From NCBI GenBank assembly GCA_937925685.1, contig CALAMI010000005.1, positions 1-64,000 on the forward strand: DNA of 64,000 nucleotides. Direction: 5' to 3'. Positions 46,757 through 56,325 of this stretch are shown here, one piece after another (position 1 is the stretch's first letter; the number at the start of each line of letters is the position of its first letter). The DNA is from Candidatus Binatia bacterium. Lineage in GTDB: Bacteria > Desulfobacterota > Binatia > HRBIN30. The translations under genes and the position numbers were made by a program. The notes under the pieces are model-generated. The model was not told the origin of the DNA. It saw nothing but the letters and a program-made list of their open reading frames with translations, and did not search any database.

Positions 46757-47499
46757 CAGCCGCACGGGTGGTCGTGTCTCCGACTTTCGCCGCTGCCAGT
46801 TATGAGGCTGCGCAGGAATTTGTGCGCCACGTGGGGGCGCTTTCTTGCCAGAGTCTGGTTCGGGTCGTGTTGTCAGGAGGGAAGACACCCAAGTTTCTGT
46901 ACCGGCTCCTGACCGAGCCCAATTGGCGGCAACGAGTGGACTGGCAACGGCTTCGTTTCTTTTGGAGCGACGAGCGTTCGGTTCCACCGACGCACCCGGA
47001 GTCCAACTTCAGGATGGCCTGGGAAGCTCTCCTTGCGCCCCTCGGAGTCGGAAAGAATCAAATCTTTCGAATGCGAGGCGAAGCCAGCGACCTGGAGGCG
47101 GCAGCGCGCGAGTACGAAAGCGAGATCGCCCGTAACTTTGGTATCGCGGCCGGCGCTGGGGTGCCGCAATTCGACTTTGTTTTGCTTGGTTTGGGGGCTG
47201 ACGGTCACACGGCGTCGCTCTTTCCCCACACCGCAGCCCTGGCGGAGCGCAGACGCTGGGTAGTGGCGAACGTTGTTCCTCAGCTGGGTGCAACGCGGAT
47301 CACGCTTACGTATCCGATTTTGAATGCAGCACGCTGTGTATTGTTTTTGGTCGGCGGCTCGAGCAAAGCCGAGGCTGTTGCTCGTGTCTTCGACCCCGAC
47401 GCGAGTGTGGACGATGTTCCCGCGCGAGGCGTTTGTCCAGGAGGTGGTGAGCTCATTTGGATTCTTGACGAGGCTGCAGCGAGCCGTTTGAAGAGTTAG
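46753..47499 (+). CDS. pgl: 6-phosphogluconolactonase
   Basis: 248 residues of the DevB/SOL type. Hydrolyses 6-phosphogluconolactone, the step between zwf and gnd. VVLSGGKTPKFLYRLL, RLRFFWSDERSVPPTHPESN with metal- and substrate-binding residues, and FDFVLLGLGADGHTASLFPH with the catalytic His are characteristic. The GGGAGG-ATG arrangement lies in the end of zwf and the start overlaps its stop. It ends the sugar phosphate operon. glpD begins 230 bases later. Confidence 0.95.
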   Translation: MTAARVVVSPTFAAASYEAAQEFVRHVGALSCQSLVRVVLSGGKTPKFLYRLLTEPNWRQRVDWQRLRFFWSDERSVPPTHPESNFRMAWEALLAPLGVGKNQIFRMRGEASDLEAAAREYESEIARNFGIAAGAGVPQFDFVLLGLGADGHTASLFPHTAALAERRRWVVANVVPQLGATRITLTYPILNAARCVLFLVGGSSKAEAVARVFDPDASVDDVPARGVCPGGGELIWILDEAAASRLKS

Positions 47500-47729
47500 G
47501 CGGCGTGGCTGCTGAGCAATCGGCTTTGACAGTGCGTTGAAATGGCTGGAATTCTTGCAGCCAAGCTCGAATCAGTGGAACCGCGACCAGCGCGCGAGAG
47601 GCGGGAGGAGTGAAGGCCGTGCCCGGCGAGCGTTGATTTCTTGTGTGCTCCAAGTCACGAGGGTGGTACCAGAATTAAGGAGCTGTGGCACGAGACAACT
47701 TTTCCCTAAGAAAGTAGGTTGAGCCACTC

Positions 47730-49304
47730 ATGTATCGTCTTCCAACCCGTGCAGACTTGCTTGAGAACGTTCGGCAACGCAAACGCCCCTGGGATATCGT
47801 CGTCATTGGCGGTGGGGCGACGGGAGTAGGGGTGGCTTTGGATGCTGCGGCCCGCGGGTATGAGGTCGTACTGTTCGAGCGTGGGGACTTCGGCCAAGGT
47901 ACGTCGAGTCGGAGTACGAAGCTGGTTCACGGAGGTGTACGTTACCTCGAGCGCGGAGATGTGCCCCTGGTGATGGAGGCGCTGCGTGAGCGGGGGTTAA
48001 TGCGGCAAAATGCCCCGCATTTGGTCAGCGATTTAGCGTTCGTTGTACCCACATATGCCTGGTGGGAGGGGCCATTTTATGGAGCGGGTCTGAGAGTGTA
48101 CAATCTCCTCGCTGGCCGTTACGGTTTCGGCAAATCGCGCAACCTTTCCAAAGAGAAAACCCTTGAATACCTACCCACCATCCGTCGCGAAGGGTTGCGG
48201 GGCGGAGTCCTTTACTACGACGGTCAGTTCGACGATACCCGTTTTCTCATCGCGCTTGTGCAAACAGCTTTGGAACAAGGTGCGGTGGTTCTGAATTATT
48301 GCGGGGTCGTCGCTTTGCGCGCCGGAGCCGATGGTGTCATTCGTGCAGTGGTCGCCCAGGACACCGAGACAGGCGAGGAATTCCACGTGAGCGCCAAGGT
48401 GGTTGTCAACGCAACCGGCCCTTTCGTGGATCAGGTTCGGCGGCTTGCCGAACCCCATGCGGCGCCGTTGGTGGCGCCGAGCCAAGGAATTCATCTCGTG
48501 TTCGACCGCTCCTTCTTGCCCTCGGACGTGGCCATCATGGTCCCACATACCAGTGACGGTCGCGTGATGTTTGCGATTCCTTGGTGCGGGCATACGCTGA
48601 TCGGTACCACGGATACACCGATCCAGGAAGTCAGCCTGGAGCCCCGCCCGTTAGAATCGGAAATTGACTTCATCCTGCGCACGGCTGCCCTGTACTTGCA
48701 CAAAGCACCCACGCGGGACGATGTGCTCAGCATGTTCGCAGGGATTCGACCGCTCGTTCGTTCGAGCAACGGAAAACCGACGGCTGCCTTGTCCCGGGAT
48801 CATACCATCCACATCGATCAAAATGGCTTGCTCACGATCACCGGCGGGAAGTGGACAACTTACCGCAGTATGGCGGAGGACTGTGTGAACCACGCGGCGA
48901 TGTTGGCGGAACTGGAAGAACGGGCGTGCGTAACCCGAGTGCTCAACTTGCACGGGTTTCACCCGAACGCAGAGCGATTTGGCGAGTTAGCAGCGTATGG
49001 CTCCGATGCCGTGGTTCTTCAGCGCTTCATGCAGGCTGCTCCCGAGCTGGGAGAGGTTTTGCACCCCGCTTTGCCCTACCGCGCCGTGCAGGTCGTCTGG
49101 GCGGTGCGCCACGAGTTTGCCCGCACGTTAGAAGACGTTCTCTCACGACGCCTGCGCGCCACGTTTCTAAATGCGCGGGCCGCAATGGCAATGGCTCCAA
49201 CAGTTGCCCGCCTGGTAGCGAAGGAACTCGGGCGAGACGAGACATGGGCCCAGGGACAGTTGGAAGAGTTCCGCTCCCGGGCTGACGGCTATTTGCCTCA
49301 CTAG
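47730..49304 (+). CDS. glpD: Glycerol-3-phosphate dehydrogenase, FAD-dependent
   Basis: 524 residues. Oxidises sn-glycerol-3-phosphate to dihydroxyacetone phosphate and feeds quinones. The FAD motif is DIVVIGGGATGVGVALDAAA, followed by the family's RGDFGQGTSSRSTKLVHGGV and RYLERGD. GGVLYYDGQFDDTR, VVNATGPFVDQVRRL, TLIGTTDTP and the C-terminal ITGGKWTTYRSMAEDC are typical. The upstream 230 bases show no strong promoter. A TTGACA at 47526-47531 lacks a good partner. Glycerol catabolism genes glpK and glpF are not nearby, so it may serve lipid turnover or cytosolic redox balance. Confidence 0.95.
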   Translation: MYRLPTRADLLENVRQRKRPWDIVVIGGGATGVGVALDAAARGYEVVLFERGDFGQGTSSRSTKLVHGGVRYLERGDVPLVMEALRERGLMRQNAPHLVSDLAFVVPTYAWWEGPFYGAGLRVYNLLAGRYGFGKSRNLSKEKTLEYLPTIRREGLRGGVLYYDGQFDDTRFLIALVQTALEQGAVVLNYCGVVALRAGADGVIRAVVAQDTETGEEFHVSAKVVVNATGPFVDQVRRLAEPHAAPLVAPSQGIHLVFDRSFLPSDVAIMVPHTSDGRVMFAIPWCGHTLIGTTDTPIQEVSLEPRPLESEIDFILRTAALYLHKAPTRDDVLSMFAGIRPLVRSSNGKPTAALSRDHTIHIDQNGLLTITGGKWTTYRSMAEDCVNHAAMLAELEERACVTRVLNLHGFHPNAERFGELAAYGSDAVVLQRFMQAAPELGEVLHPALPYRAVQVVWAVRHEFARTLEDVLSRRLRATFLNARAAMAMAPTVARLVAKELGRDETWAQGQLEEFRSRADGYLPH

Positions 49305-49347
49305 TGGCGCAAGGGGTGGAAGCGATTCTACGTGAGGGGAGGTGAGG

Positions 49348-50868
49348 ATGCGGTTACCCAGGGCCAGTGGTGTCTTGTTGCACCCGACGAGCTTGCCCTC
49401 CAAGTTTGGCATTGGAGACCTAGGACCCGCAGCGCGGGAATGGATCGATCAGCTTGCTGGTGCAGGCCAGCACTGGTGGCAAGTTCTCCCTCTTGGCCCC
49501 ACTGGGTTTGGTGACTCGCCATATCAGAGCTTTTCTGCATTTGCGGGTAACCCCTGGCTGATCTCGCCGGAGGATCTCATCATGAAGGGGTTGCTCGACC
49601 CAGCTGACCTGGAACCGTTGCCGGAATTCCCCGCCGGCAGGGTTGACTTTGCCAAGCTCATTCCGTGGAAACGCTCGTGGCTCATGCGTAGCACGGAGCG
49701 GTTGCGCAAAGGTGCCCCGGCTGCGCTGGCCACACGGTACGAGGACTTCCGCCACCGTGCTGGATGGTGGCTCGAAGATTACGCGCTCTTCTCCGCATTA
49801 AAGGATGCCTTCGGGGGACGAGTGTGGAGCGACTGGGAAGCGGCTCTCGTTCAGCGAGATTCAACAGCGTTGCGTAAGTGGCGAGAGCGCTTGGCCTCAG
49901 AGATCGAAACCTATGCAACTTGGCAGTTTTTTTTCTTCGAACAGTGGTGGAGCCTCAGAGAATACGCGCATGCCCGCAACGTGAAGATTTTTGGCGACAT
50001 ACCCATCTTCGTGGCTTACGATAGCGTTGATGTTTGGGTTCACCCGGAGATGTTTTTCCTGGACGAGAACAGGAAGCCCACCGTTGTTGCCGGTGTCCCC
50101 CCGGACTACTTCAGCGCCACGGGCCAGCTTTGGGGCAATCCGTTGTACCAGTGGGGGCGCGTAGCGGAGCACGGGTATCGTTGGTGGATCGACCGGGTGC
50201 GCTGGACCCTCGAACTTGTTGACTTGGTGCGCATCGATCACTTCATCGGCTTTGTTCGCTATTGGGAAATCCCGGCTGGAGCGCCAACGGCAGTGACCGG
50301 ACGCTATTGCCCAGGGCCGGGGGCGGATTTTCTGGCCAAAGTGGAGCGGGCTTTGGGCCACCTGCCCTTGGTGGCCGAGGATCTTGGTGCGGTTACCCCC
50401 GAAGTGGACGCACTGCGTGACCAGTTTCAGCTCCCAGGCATGAAGGTGTTGCAGTTTGCCTTTTCGTCCGATGCGACGAACAGGTTCTTGCCCCATAACT
50501 ACGAGCGGAATTTCGTTGTATACACGGGAACGCACGACAACGACACCACCCTCGGGTGGTTTCGTAACGCGCCGCTCTCAGAGCGTCGCTACGCTAGGCA
50601 CTACATCGGTCGAAGTGGCCGCGATATTGCCTGGGACCTGATCCGTCTTGGGATGGCTTCGGTGGCGGATACCTTTATTGTGCCTGCGCAAGATCTGCTC
50701 TCCCTCGGATCGGAGGCGCGCATGAACTACCCGGGAAGACCACAGGGAAACTGGAGGTGGCGACTTTTGCCCGGACAATTGAACCCGGCAGTGTGGGTTC
50801 GGTTGCACGAACTCACGGAGCTGTATGGGCGCCTTGTCAGCGCGGATGTTCCGCTGAAGCCGGAATGA
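49348..50868 (+). CDS. malQ: 4-alpha-glucanotransferase (amylomaltase)
   Basis: 506 residues of glycoside hydrolase family 77. Transfers maltosyl or longer alpha-1,4-glucan segments. The opening RASGVLLHPTSLPSKFGIGD is the classic MalQ start; WWQVLPLGPTGFGDSPYQSFSAFAGNP, IFGDIPIFVAYDSVDVW, VRIDHFIGFVRYWEIPA with the nucleophile Asp region, LPLVAEDLG with the acid/base Glu, and YTGTHDNDT follow. GGGAGG is 5 bases before the ATG at 49348. With glgP (53679) it can process storage or imported glucans. It follows glpD by 43 bases. Confidence 0.96.
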   Translation: MRLPRASGVLLHPTSLPSKFGIGDLGPAAREWIDQLAGAGQHWWQVLPLGPTGFGDSPYQSFSAFAGNPWLISPEDLIMKGLLDPADLEPLPEFPAGRVDFAKLIPWKRSWLMRSTERLRKGAPAALATRYEDFRHRAGWWLEDYALFSALKDAFGGRVWSDWEAALVQRDSTALRKWRERLASEIETYATWQFFFFEQWWSLREYAHARNVKIFGDIPIFVAYDSVDVWVHPEMFFLDENRKPTVVAGVPPDYFSATGQLWGNPLYQWGRVAEHGYRWWIDRVRWTLELVDLVRIDHFIGFVRYWEIPAGAPTAVTGRYCPGPGADFLAKVERALGHLPLVAEDLGAVTPEVDALRDQFQLPGMKVLQFAFSSDATNRFLPHNYERNFVVYTGTHDNDTTLGWFRNAPLSERRYARHYIGRSGRDIAWDLIRLGMASVADTFIVPAQDLLSLGSEARMNYPGRPQGNWRWRLLPGQLNPAVWVRLHELTELYGRLVSADVPLKPE

Positions 50869-51083
50869 CCGGTCGGAGGGACAGCGCAGCGCCTTGCAGA
50901 GCGACGCTAATTGCGATTCAGACCAGCATTGCAAGACTGGGAAAGCTCCGAGGCGACAGCTTTCGATTTTGAGCGGTTGGAGGATACGCACGATCGTTGC
51001 AGCGCCCTTCCAGGGGCCTAAGGCTTTCTTTTGGCTCGCTCTTTTGCGATGGTTTCCGTTGCCCGTTTTCAAGGAGGCTTAGG

Positions 51084-52031
51084 GTGAAGCGAGAAGCGAA
51101 CACGTCGTCGCTTCGGCGACGGGTACATTATGTGTGCACCGCTACAGTTGGCGCTACCTTGACGCTGGTCATGGTTGGTGGTCTGGTCACAAACACTGGT
51201 TCTGCTTTGGCGGTGCCAGACTGGCCCACGACGTTTGGTCACAACATGTTCACTTACCCGCCTTCGCAGTGGGTGGGAGGGGTGCTGTACGAACACACGC
51301 ATCGTCTTTTGGGCAGCTTAGTTGGCTTTCTCACGATAGGACTGTCGATTGCGGTGTGGTTGTGGGATCGGCGCCCATGGATCCGCTGGCTTAGCTTCGT
51401 TGCTTTGGTTGCGGTGATCGCTCAAGGCGTGCTCGGTGGTATGCGGGTTGTCCTGTTGCGGCACGAGTTGGCGATCGTACATGGGAGTTTTGCTCAGGCA
51501 TTCTTTGGGTTGCTTGTCGTGTTATGGGTGGCCACGAGCCGAAGCTGGGAACGACTCGGAGGTGGTTCGGCGAGTTTGGAAAACTCGGGGTTCGCCGGTT
51601 TTCTTGCAGTGGCGTTGCCGGCTGCCGTGTATACGCAGATTGTCTTGGGTGCTTTCTTGACCCACCGAGGACAAGCGCTGTGGGAGCACGTGGTTGGAGC
51701 AGGACTTGTAGCTGCGTTGATCATGATTGCGCTGGTGTGGACCATGCGCGTTGCACCGACGATTGGCGAGTTGCGCACCCCGGTGTGTGCGCTTGCGGGG
51801 CTTTTGGGTTTGCAACTCAGTTTGGGTTTTCTTGCGTACCTCTGGCACTTCACAAACTTGCATTTGCGCTTGCCGTACGAGTGGGGACTCACCTTGCTCG
51901 CGGCGCATCGTACGACTGGCGCACTTGTTTGGGCGGCTAGCCTGGTGTTTGCCATTCGCTTGGGGCGTATTCGTTTCCAGTCAGCGGGTGCTGGGTGGTC
52001 TGTCAAAGAGGCAAGTAAGGTATGGACCTGA
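51084..52031 (+). CDS. ctaA: Heme A synthase (COX15/CtaA family)
   Basis: 315 residues, eight transmembrane helices. Oxidises a methyl group of heme O to form heme A for aa3-type oxidases. VGGLVTNTGSALAVPDWPTTFG is the family's hallmark loop. HTHRLLGSLVG has the first heme ligand, RHELAIVHGSFAQAFFG the second, and EHVVGAGLV and LLAAHRTTGALVW provide the others. AAGGAGG precedes the GTG at 51084 with 6 bases spacing. The first extracellular loop has no Cys pair, as in several type 2 enzymes. It overlaps ctaB by 10 bases. Confidence 0.92.
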   Translation: MKREANTSSLRRRVHYVCTATVGATLTLVMVGGLVTNTGSALAVPDWPTTFGHNMFTYPPSQWVGGVLYEHTHRLLGSLVGFLTIGLSIAVWLWDRRPWIRWLSFVALVAVIAQGVLGGMRVVLLRHELAIVHGSFAQAFFGLLVVLWVATSRSWERLGGGSASLENSGFAGFLAVALPAAVYTQIVLGAFLTHRGQALWEHVVGAGLVAALIMIALVWTMRVAPTIGELRTPVCALAGLLGLQLSLGFLAYLWHFTNLHLRLPYEWGLTLLAAHRTTGALVWAASLVFAIRLGRIRFQSAGAGWSVKEASKVWT

Positions 52032-52939
52032 GTTCTCCCTCCCGCGCCGCCGAGATGGTGGGTTTACGAGTGGCTCGTCGGCTGCTCGACTACGTCGAGC
52101 TTGGTAAGCCGCGCTTGATGTTGCTCGTTTTGGTGACTACGGCCGTTGGTTTTTACCTGGGGGCGGAGAAATCGAGCGATCTATCTCTGCTGTGGCCGAC
52201 GATTTTAGGTACCGCACTAGCAGCCACGGGGTCGTTGGCGCTGAATCAGGTCATGGAGCGCGATACCGACGCACTCATGATGCGTACCTGTCAACGGCCC
52301 CTCCCCGATGGTCGGTTGACGGTACGTGAGGCTACGGGTTATGGAGCGCTGTTGAGTGTTGGCGGAGTTGTTTGCTTGTGGCTCACTGTAGGTTGGCTCC
52401 CGGCACTGATTACCACCGTCACCATTTTCACGTACTTGTTCCTGTATACCCCTCTGAAGCGGCGCTCTCCCTTGTGCACGATCGTTGGGGCCGTTCCGGG
52501 TGCGTTGCCTCCGGTGACCGGATGGGCGGCCGCGGCAGGCACCGTGGGTGTGGAGGCAGCGGTACTTTTTGCCCTGCTGTTCCTGTGGCAACTTCCCCAC
52601 TCGCTGGCGATCGCACAACTTTATCGCGAAGAATATCAGGCAGCGGGTTTGAAAGTACTTCCCGCGATGCCAAATGGTACAACCGCCACCGGCCGACAGG
52701 CGGTCATGCATTCAGCAGCGCTCTGCCTCGTTGCTTTGCTGCCGGTCCCGTTGGGGATGGCGGGAATCCTGTATTTGGTCACAGCTTTGGTGAGCGGGGC
52801 TGGCCTCGTTGCCACCAGCATGGCGTTCGCTCAAAGGGCTTCCGCTAGTCGTGCACGAGCTTTGCTTTTAGTATCCCTGGTTCACCTTCCGCTGCTGTTA
52901 GGCATGATGGCGTTCGACCGGCGGTGGATCCTGCAGTGA
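52022..52939 (+). CDS. ctaB: Protoheme IX farnesyltransferase (heme O synthase)
   Basis: 305 residues of the UbiA prenyltransferase family with about nine membrane helices. Converts heme B to heme O. The N-terminal YVELGKPRLMLLVLVTTAVG is typical. The Asp-rich motif is NQVMERDTDALMMRTCQRPLP. YTPLKRRSPLCTIVGAVPGALPPVTGW and FLWQLPHSLAIAQLYREEY are distinctive of CtaB/CyoE. The ATG at 52022 overlaps ctaA by 10 bases. With ctaA and sco it forms a cytochrome oxidase assembly unit, although no oxidase subunit gene appears in the window. Confidence 0.95.
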   Translation: MDLSSPSRAAEMVGLRVARRLLDYVELGKPRLMLLVLVTTAVGFYLGAEKSSDLSLLWPTILGTALAATGSLALNQVMERDTDALMMRTCQRPLPDGRLTVREATGYGALLSVGGVVCLWLTVGWLPALITTVTIFTYLFLYTPLKRRSPLCTIVGAVPGALPPVTGWAAAAGTVGVEAAVLFALLFLWQLPHSLAIAQLYREEYQAAGLKVLPAMPNGTTATGRQAVMHSAALCLVALLPVPLGMAGILYLVTALVSGAGLVATSMAFAQRASASRARALLLVSLVHLPLLLGMMAFDRRWILQ

Positions 52940-53026
52940 TCTGTAGCCACTCGACAAACGCTGAACCGATCGTGTCGCAGAGTCATTTGCGGCCAACAAC
53001 GCCCTGACTGTGGTTCACTGGGAATC

Positions 53027-53653
53027 GTGAAGTTTGCTACCTCGCAACGTGTTCTTGCGCTCACGTTTTTAGCCACCTCGGTGTTCTTATCCGTGACCGC
53101 CGCAGTGTGGCGAATCGCTGGATGGATGTCGCCGCCACTGCCCGTGTTAGGTCAGCTACCGGACTTCGAGCTTGTGGATCAGGAAGGCCAAATCTTTGGG
53201 ACGAGGGAGTTGCGAGGGCGCATTTGGGTTGCGAGTTTCCTCTTCACCCGTTGCCGCGGAGTGTGCCCCGCGCTCACGGAGCACATGCGCCATTTTGCGT
53301 CCCGTTGTCTTAGCGCGAGTGACGTCCATCTAGTGTCGTTTAGCGTTGATCCTGAGCACGATACCCCGGAAGCCTTACGGCGATATGCACGTGAACACGG
53401 TGCTGCCCGTTCAAAGTGGACCTTTGTCACAGGGGACCGCGACAAGCTATACGCGCTGATTCGGGAGGGTTTTCGCTTGGCCGTTTCCGATGAAGAGAAC
53501 CGAGTTGAAGAACCCATCGTTCATAGCGAGCGATTTGTGCTGATCGATCGGGACCTGAACATCCGTGGTTATTACCATGGGCTGGATCGCGAAGCGCTGC
53601 AGCGACTCTGCAGGGACCTCGGTAGGCTGGTACAGGAATCTGCGCAGGGTTGA
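53027..53653 (+). CDS. SCO1/SenC copper chaperone
   Basis: 208 residues. A signal-anchor helix (LALTFLATSVFLSVTAAVW) exposes a thioredoxin-like domain to the periplasm. Copper ligands are CRGVC (Cys76, Cys80) and His166 in VHSERFVLID. VSFSVDPEHDTPEALRRYA and WTFVTGD are family features. Sco inserts or reduces copper at the CuA site of cytochrome c oxidase. It lies 87 bases behind ctaB on the same strand. The start is GTG at 53027. It is convergent with glgP, with 25 bases between them. Confidence 0.93.
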   Translation: MKFATSQRVLALTFLATSVFLSVTAAVWRIAGWMSPPLPVLGQLPDFELVDQEGQIFGTRELRGRIWVASFLFTRCRGVCPALTEHMRHFASRCLSASDVHLVSFSVDPEHDTPEALRRYAREHGAARSKWTFVTGDRDKLYALIREGFRLAVSDEENRVEEPIVHSERFVLIDRDLNIRGYYHGLDREALQRLCRDLGRLVQESAQG

Positions 53654-53678
53654 TGGCGTCCCCTGCTGAAGCGGGCCG

Positions 53679-55823
53679 CTACGTGTAAAGTAAGCGGGCG
53701 TACTCGCGCACCATGCGCGTAGCACTGAACTGGCCAACCAACGTGCGCAGGGAAGCTTTGATCTTGGCCAGCCAGCGACGAGGGATTCCCGCTAGATCGC
53801 GCTCGTAAAATAAGGGGATGACCTCGTACTGCAGTAGTTCGCCAAGCACTCGTGCATCGTGCTCGTCCTGCGTGTGCGGATCGGCTTCGGGTGAACGGAT
53901 GCCCCAGCCGTTCGTACCGTCAAACGCTTCGTCCCACCATCCATCGAGCACGCTCAGGTTCAGACCACCATTCAAGGCGACCTTCATGCCGCTGGTGCCA
54001 CTCGCCTCCAACGGGGGCCGTGGCAGGTTCAACCAGAGGTCGACTCCCCAAGTCAGGATGCGGGCGACTGCTAGGTCGTAATCCTCGAGGAATACGACTC
54101 TTTTGCTGATCTCTGGGGAGTGTTTGAGTTGAAACCGGCTACGAAGATCCTCCTTGGCCTCGTGGTCAGCTGGGTGCGCTTTGCCAGCGAGAACGAGCTG
54201 GAACGGAGTCGCGGTATTACCCAACTGTTCCAGGATGCCGTTTTCCGTGAGCCGGGCGAGGAGGTACAAACGTTTGTAGCCGGTGACACGCCGAGCGAAT
54301 CCGATGGTCAGCGCCTCCGGGGAAAACGTTTCCCAAGCAGCCCGAACGTAGCTCGCTTCCTCGCCTCGACTTAAGCGGTCGCGCACCGACTTTCCCCGTA
54401 CGTAGTCTACGAGCAGCCTCCGTTGTGTGTTGCGCGCATGCCACAATTCCTCGTCAGGGATGGTTTCCACGGCATCGAGAAAGTTCGGCTCGTGCAAGCG
54501 TGAGAGCCAGTCCGTCCCGAAATGCTTGCAGAACAGGCGTTGCATCTCTGGACCCATCCAGGAAGGTACGTGCACCCCGTTGGTTACGTGGCGAATGGGT
54601 ACCTCGTCGACAGGTCGGTCGGGCCATAGCGGGTGCCAAAGAGCTCGGGAGACGCCTCCATGCTTTCGCGACACGGCGATAGCCAACTTTGTCGTCCGCA
54701 GAGCCAGCGGAGTGATGTTCACAGCCTCGTGAGTGTTGCCCGGAGTGATCCGGCCGAGATCGAAGAAAACATGACGTGGAAGGCCAAGTTGCTCTAGGTA
54801 GGCACCTAGTACGGCCGTCCACTCTTGTTCGTGGTATCCTTCGTTTCCCGCTGGCACGGGAGTGTGCGTGGTGAAAACAGCCTCGTTCCGGACCTCGGCC
54901 AGGGCAGCGTCCAGCGGTTGACCCCGACTGAGCCTTTGGCGAAGCCGTTCAAAGGTTGCCAGCGCTGCATGGCCTTCGTTGAGGTGGATCACGCTGGGGG
55001 TAATTCCCATGGCGTCGAGGGCACGCACTCCGCCAACTCCGAGGACCGCGTATTGTGCCAAACGGAGCATGCGGTCGGCTACGTAAAGGCGCGAGGTAAT
55101 CCACCGATCAATCGGTTCGTTCCCTTCATGGTCGGTGTCGAGTAGGTAAAGAAGCGTGCGGCCCACGTCGATCCGCCAGATTCGTGCATACACCGTTCGA
55201 CCGTTTATGGGTACTGACACCACGACAGGGGTTCCGTTTCCATGGGTTACCAAGACGGCAGGCAGGCGGCGAAAGGTGAGGTCGACCCAGTACTCGTGTT
55301 GCCACCCCCAACTGTCCAGCCGCTGGTGAAAGTAGCCTTGCCGATAGAAGAGTCCGATTCCAACGAGCGGTAGCGCCAAGTCGGAGGCCGCTTTCAAAAT
55401 GTCCCCGGCTAAAACCCCGAGCCCGCCGCTGTAAATCGGAAACGAAGGATGAAATCCAAACTCAGCGCAAAAGTAAGCTACCGGTCTGCTTTCTTCACTT
55501 CCTGGAAAGGGTGGGCGATTAAGATCCTCCTTACAGGCAGCGACAACCCTTTCGACCCGCTGGACAAAGGGAGGGTCTGTTGAAAGGGCTTTGAGCTTTG
55601 AACGAGGCGCGAGACAAAGCAAGTCCCGGGGATTTTCCTTGACTGCCTCCCAAAGCTCTGGGTCAATCGAGCAGAACAAACCCGGTCCTTCCAAATGCCA
55701 CGACCATCGGTAGTTCATCGCCAGCCAAGCCAACCCCTTCAGGGGATCCGGGAGACGATCTTCGAGGTCGGCAATGGCGGCAGAAACGTCTCGCTGGCCA
55801 TCGCACCGGTTCGTGTCCGCCAT
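53679..55823 (-). CDS. glgP: Alpha-glucan phosphorylase, DUF3417-containing type
   Basis: 714 residues. Releases glucose-1-phosphate from alpha-1,4-glucans. The N-terminal DUF3417 part (LPDPLKGLAWLAMNYRWSWH) marks the archaeal/bacterial alpha-glucan phosphorylase subtype. VAYFCAEFGFHPSFPIYSGGLGVLAGD, THTPVPAGNEGY, HVTNGVHVPSWM and FARRVTGYKRLYL follow. The PLP lysine lies in SGTSGMKVALNGGLN near residue 612. RBS AGAGGAG is 8 bases from the ATG at 55823; an upstream in-frame start at 55847 lacks one. With malQ, pgi and the pentose phosphate genes it supports a glycogen-using metabolism. Confidence 0.95.
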   Translation of the reverse strand: MADTNRCDGQRDVSAAIADLEDRLPDPLKGLAWLAMNYRWSWHLEGPGLFCSIDPELWEAVKENPRDLLCLAPRSKLKALSTDPPFVQRVERVVAACKEDLNRPPFPGSEESRPVAYFCAEFGFHPSFPIYSGGLGVLAGDILKAASDLALPLVGIGLFYRQGYFHQRLDSWGWQHEYWVDLTFRRLPAVLVTHGNGTPVVVSVPINGRTVYARIWRIDVGRTLLYLLDTDHEGNEPIDRWITSRLYVADRMLRLAQYAVLGVGGVRALDAMGITPSVIHLNEGHAALATFERLRQRLSRGQPLDAALAEVRNEAVFTTHTPVPAGNEGYHEQEWTAVLGAYLEQLGLPRHVFFDLGRITPGNTHEAVNITPLALRTTKLAIAVSRKHGGVSRALWHPLWPDRPVDEVPIRHVTNGVHVPSWMGPEMQRLFCKHFGTDWLSRLHEPNFLDAVETIPDEELWHARNTQRRLLVDYVRGKSVRDRLSRGEEASYVRAAWETFSPEALTIGFARRVTGYKRLYLLARLTENGILEQLGNTATPFQLVLAGKAHPADHEAKEDLRSRFQLKHSPEISKRVVFLEDYDLAVARILTWGVDLWLNLPRPPLEASGTSGMKVALNGGLNLSVLDGWWDEAFDGTNGWGIRSPEADPHTQDEHDARVLGELLQYEVIPLFYERDLAGIPRRWLAKIKASLRTLVGQFSATRMVREYARLLYT

Positions 55824-55926
55824 GATTACGCTCCTCTCCTCGACCACACCCGATCCTCGTAATCGGCCTTGTAGCTCTGCGCTGCCTTAACACCTTGGTA
55901 AGATAGGGCAGGGGACAAAAGCAAGG

Positions 55927-56325
55927 CTATTGATCCCAAGACGAACGGCTGGCAGCGGCTAAGGCCGGGACCGTAACCGGGGCCAGCGCCGCTCTTCTAA
56001 TATGTAACATGGAAGGCGTGAGGAAAGTTTCTCCGTTTGCACTCTCCCTCACTGCGGCCGCAACCTGCAGGTTACCACCGTTGAGAACGGCCACACAGCC
56101 GCCCAACACCGCTGCGGCGGTGGTGAAAGCAAAGCGCAAAAGAACATAAATCCTATTCGGGAGCGTGGCGGCGATGGCGTCGCTCAGTGGGTGCACCGGG
56201 CGCGCTGGCCCGATTTCCAGTTGCGGATTTTGCTCGGCTGCCTGAGCTGGACGCAGGCACGGTCCGCCGCATCCCCCAAAAACGCTGAGAACTTGCCTGG
56301 AAAGGAAGTGTCTAAAAATACTCAT
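55927..56325 (-). CDS. Small hypothetical protein
   Basis: 132 residues from the ATG at 56325, which has a strong AGGAGG 7-8 bases upstream. The N-terminus (MSIFRHFLSRQVLSVFGGCG, then RPAQAAEQ) looks like a basic region with a weak hydrophobic stretch ending AQA, possibly a poor signal peptide. A second hydrophobic part (IYVLLRFAFTTAAAVLGGCVAVL) may span the membrane. No family is recognised. An earlier in-frame start would extend the frame to 56541 but without such a ribosome-binding site. Composition is less clearly coding than its neighbours. Confidence 0.45.
   Translation of the reverse strand: MSIFRHFLSRQVLSVFGGCGGPCLRPAQAAEQNPQLEIGPARPVHPLSDAIAATLPNRIYVLLRFAFTTAAAVLGGCVAVLNGGNLQVAAAVRESANGETFLTPSMLHIRRAALAPVTVPALAAASRSSWDQ

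Noticed and set aside
47526-47554. TTGACA as the -35 box of a glpD promoter
   Set aside because: The sequence 17 bases downstream (GAATTC) is a poor -10 box.
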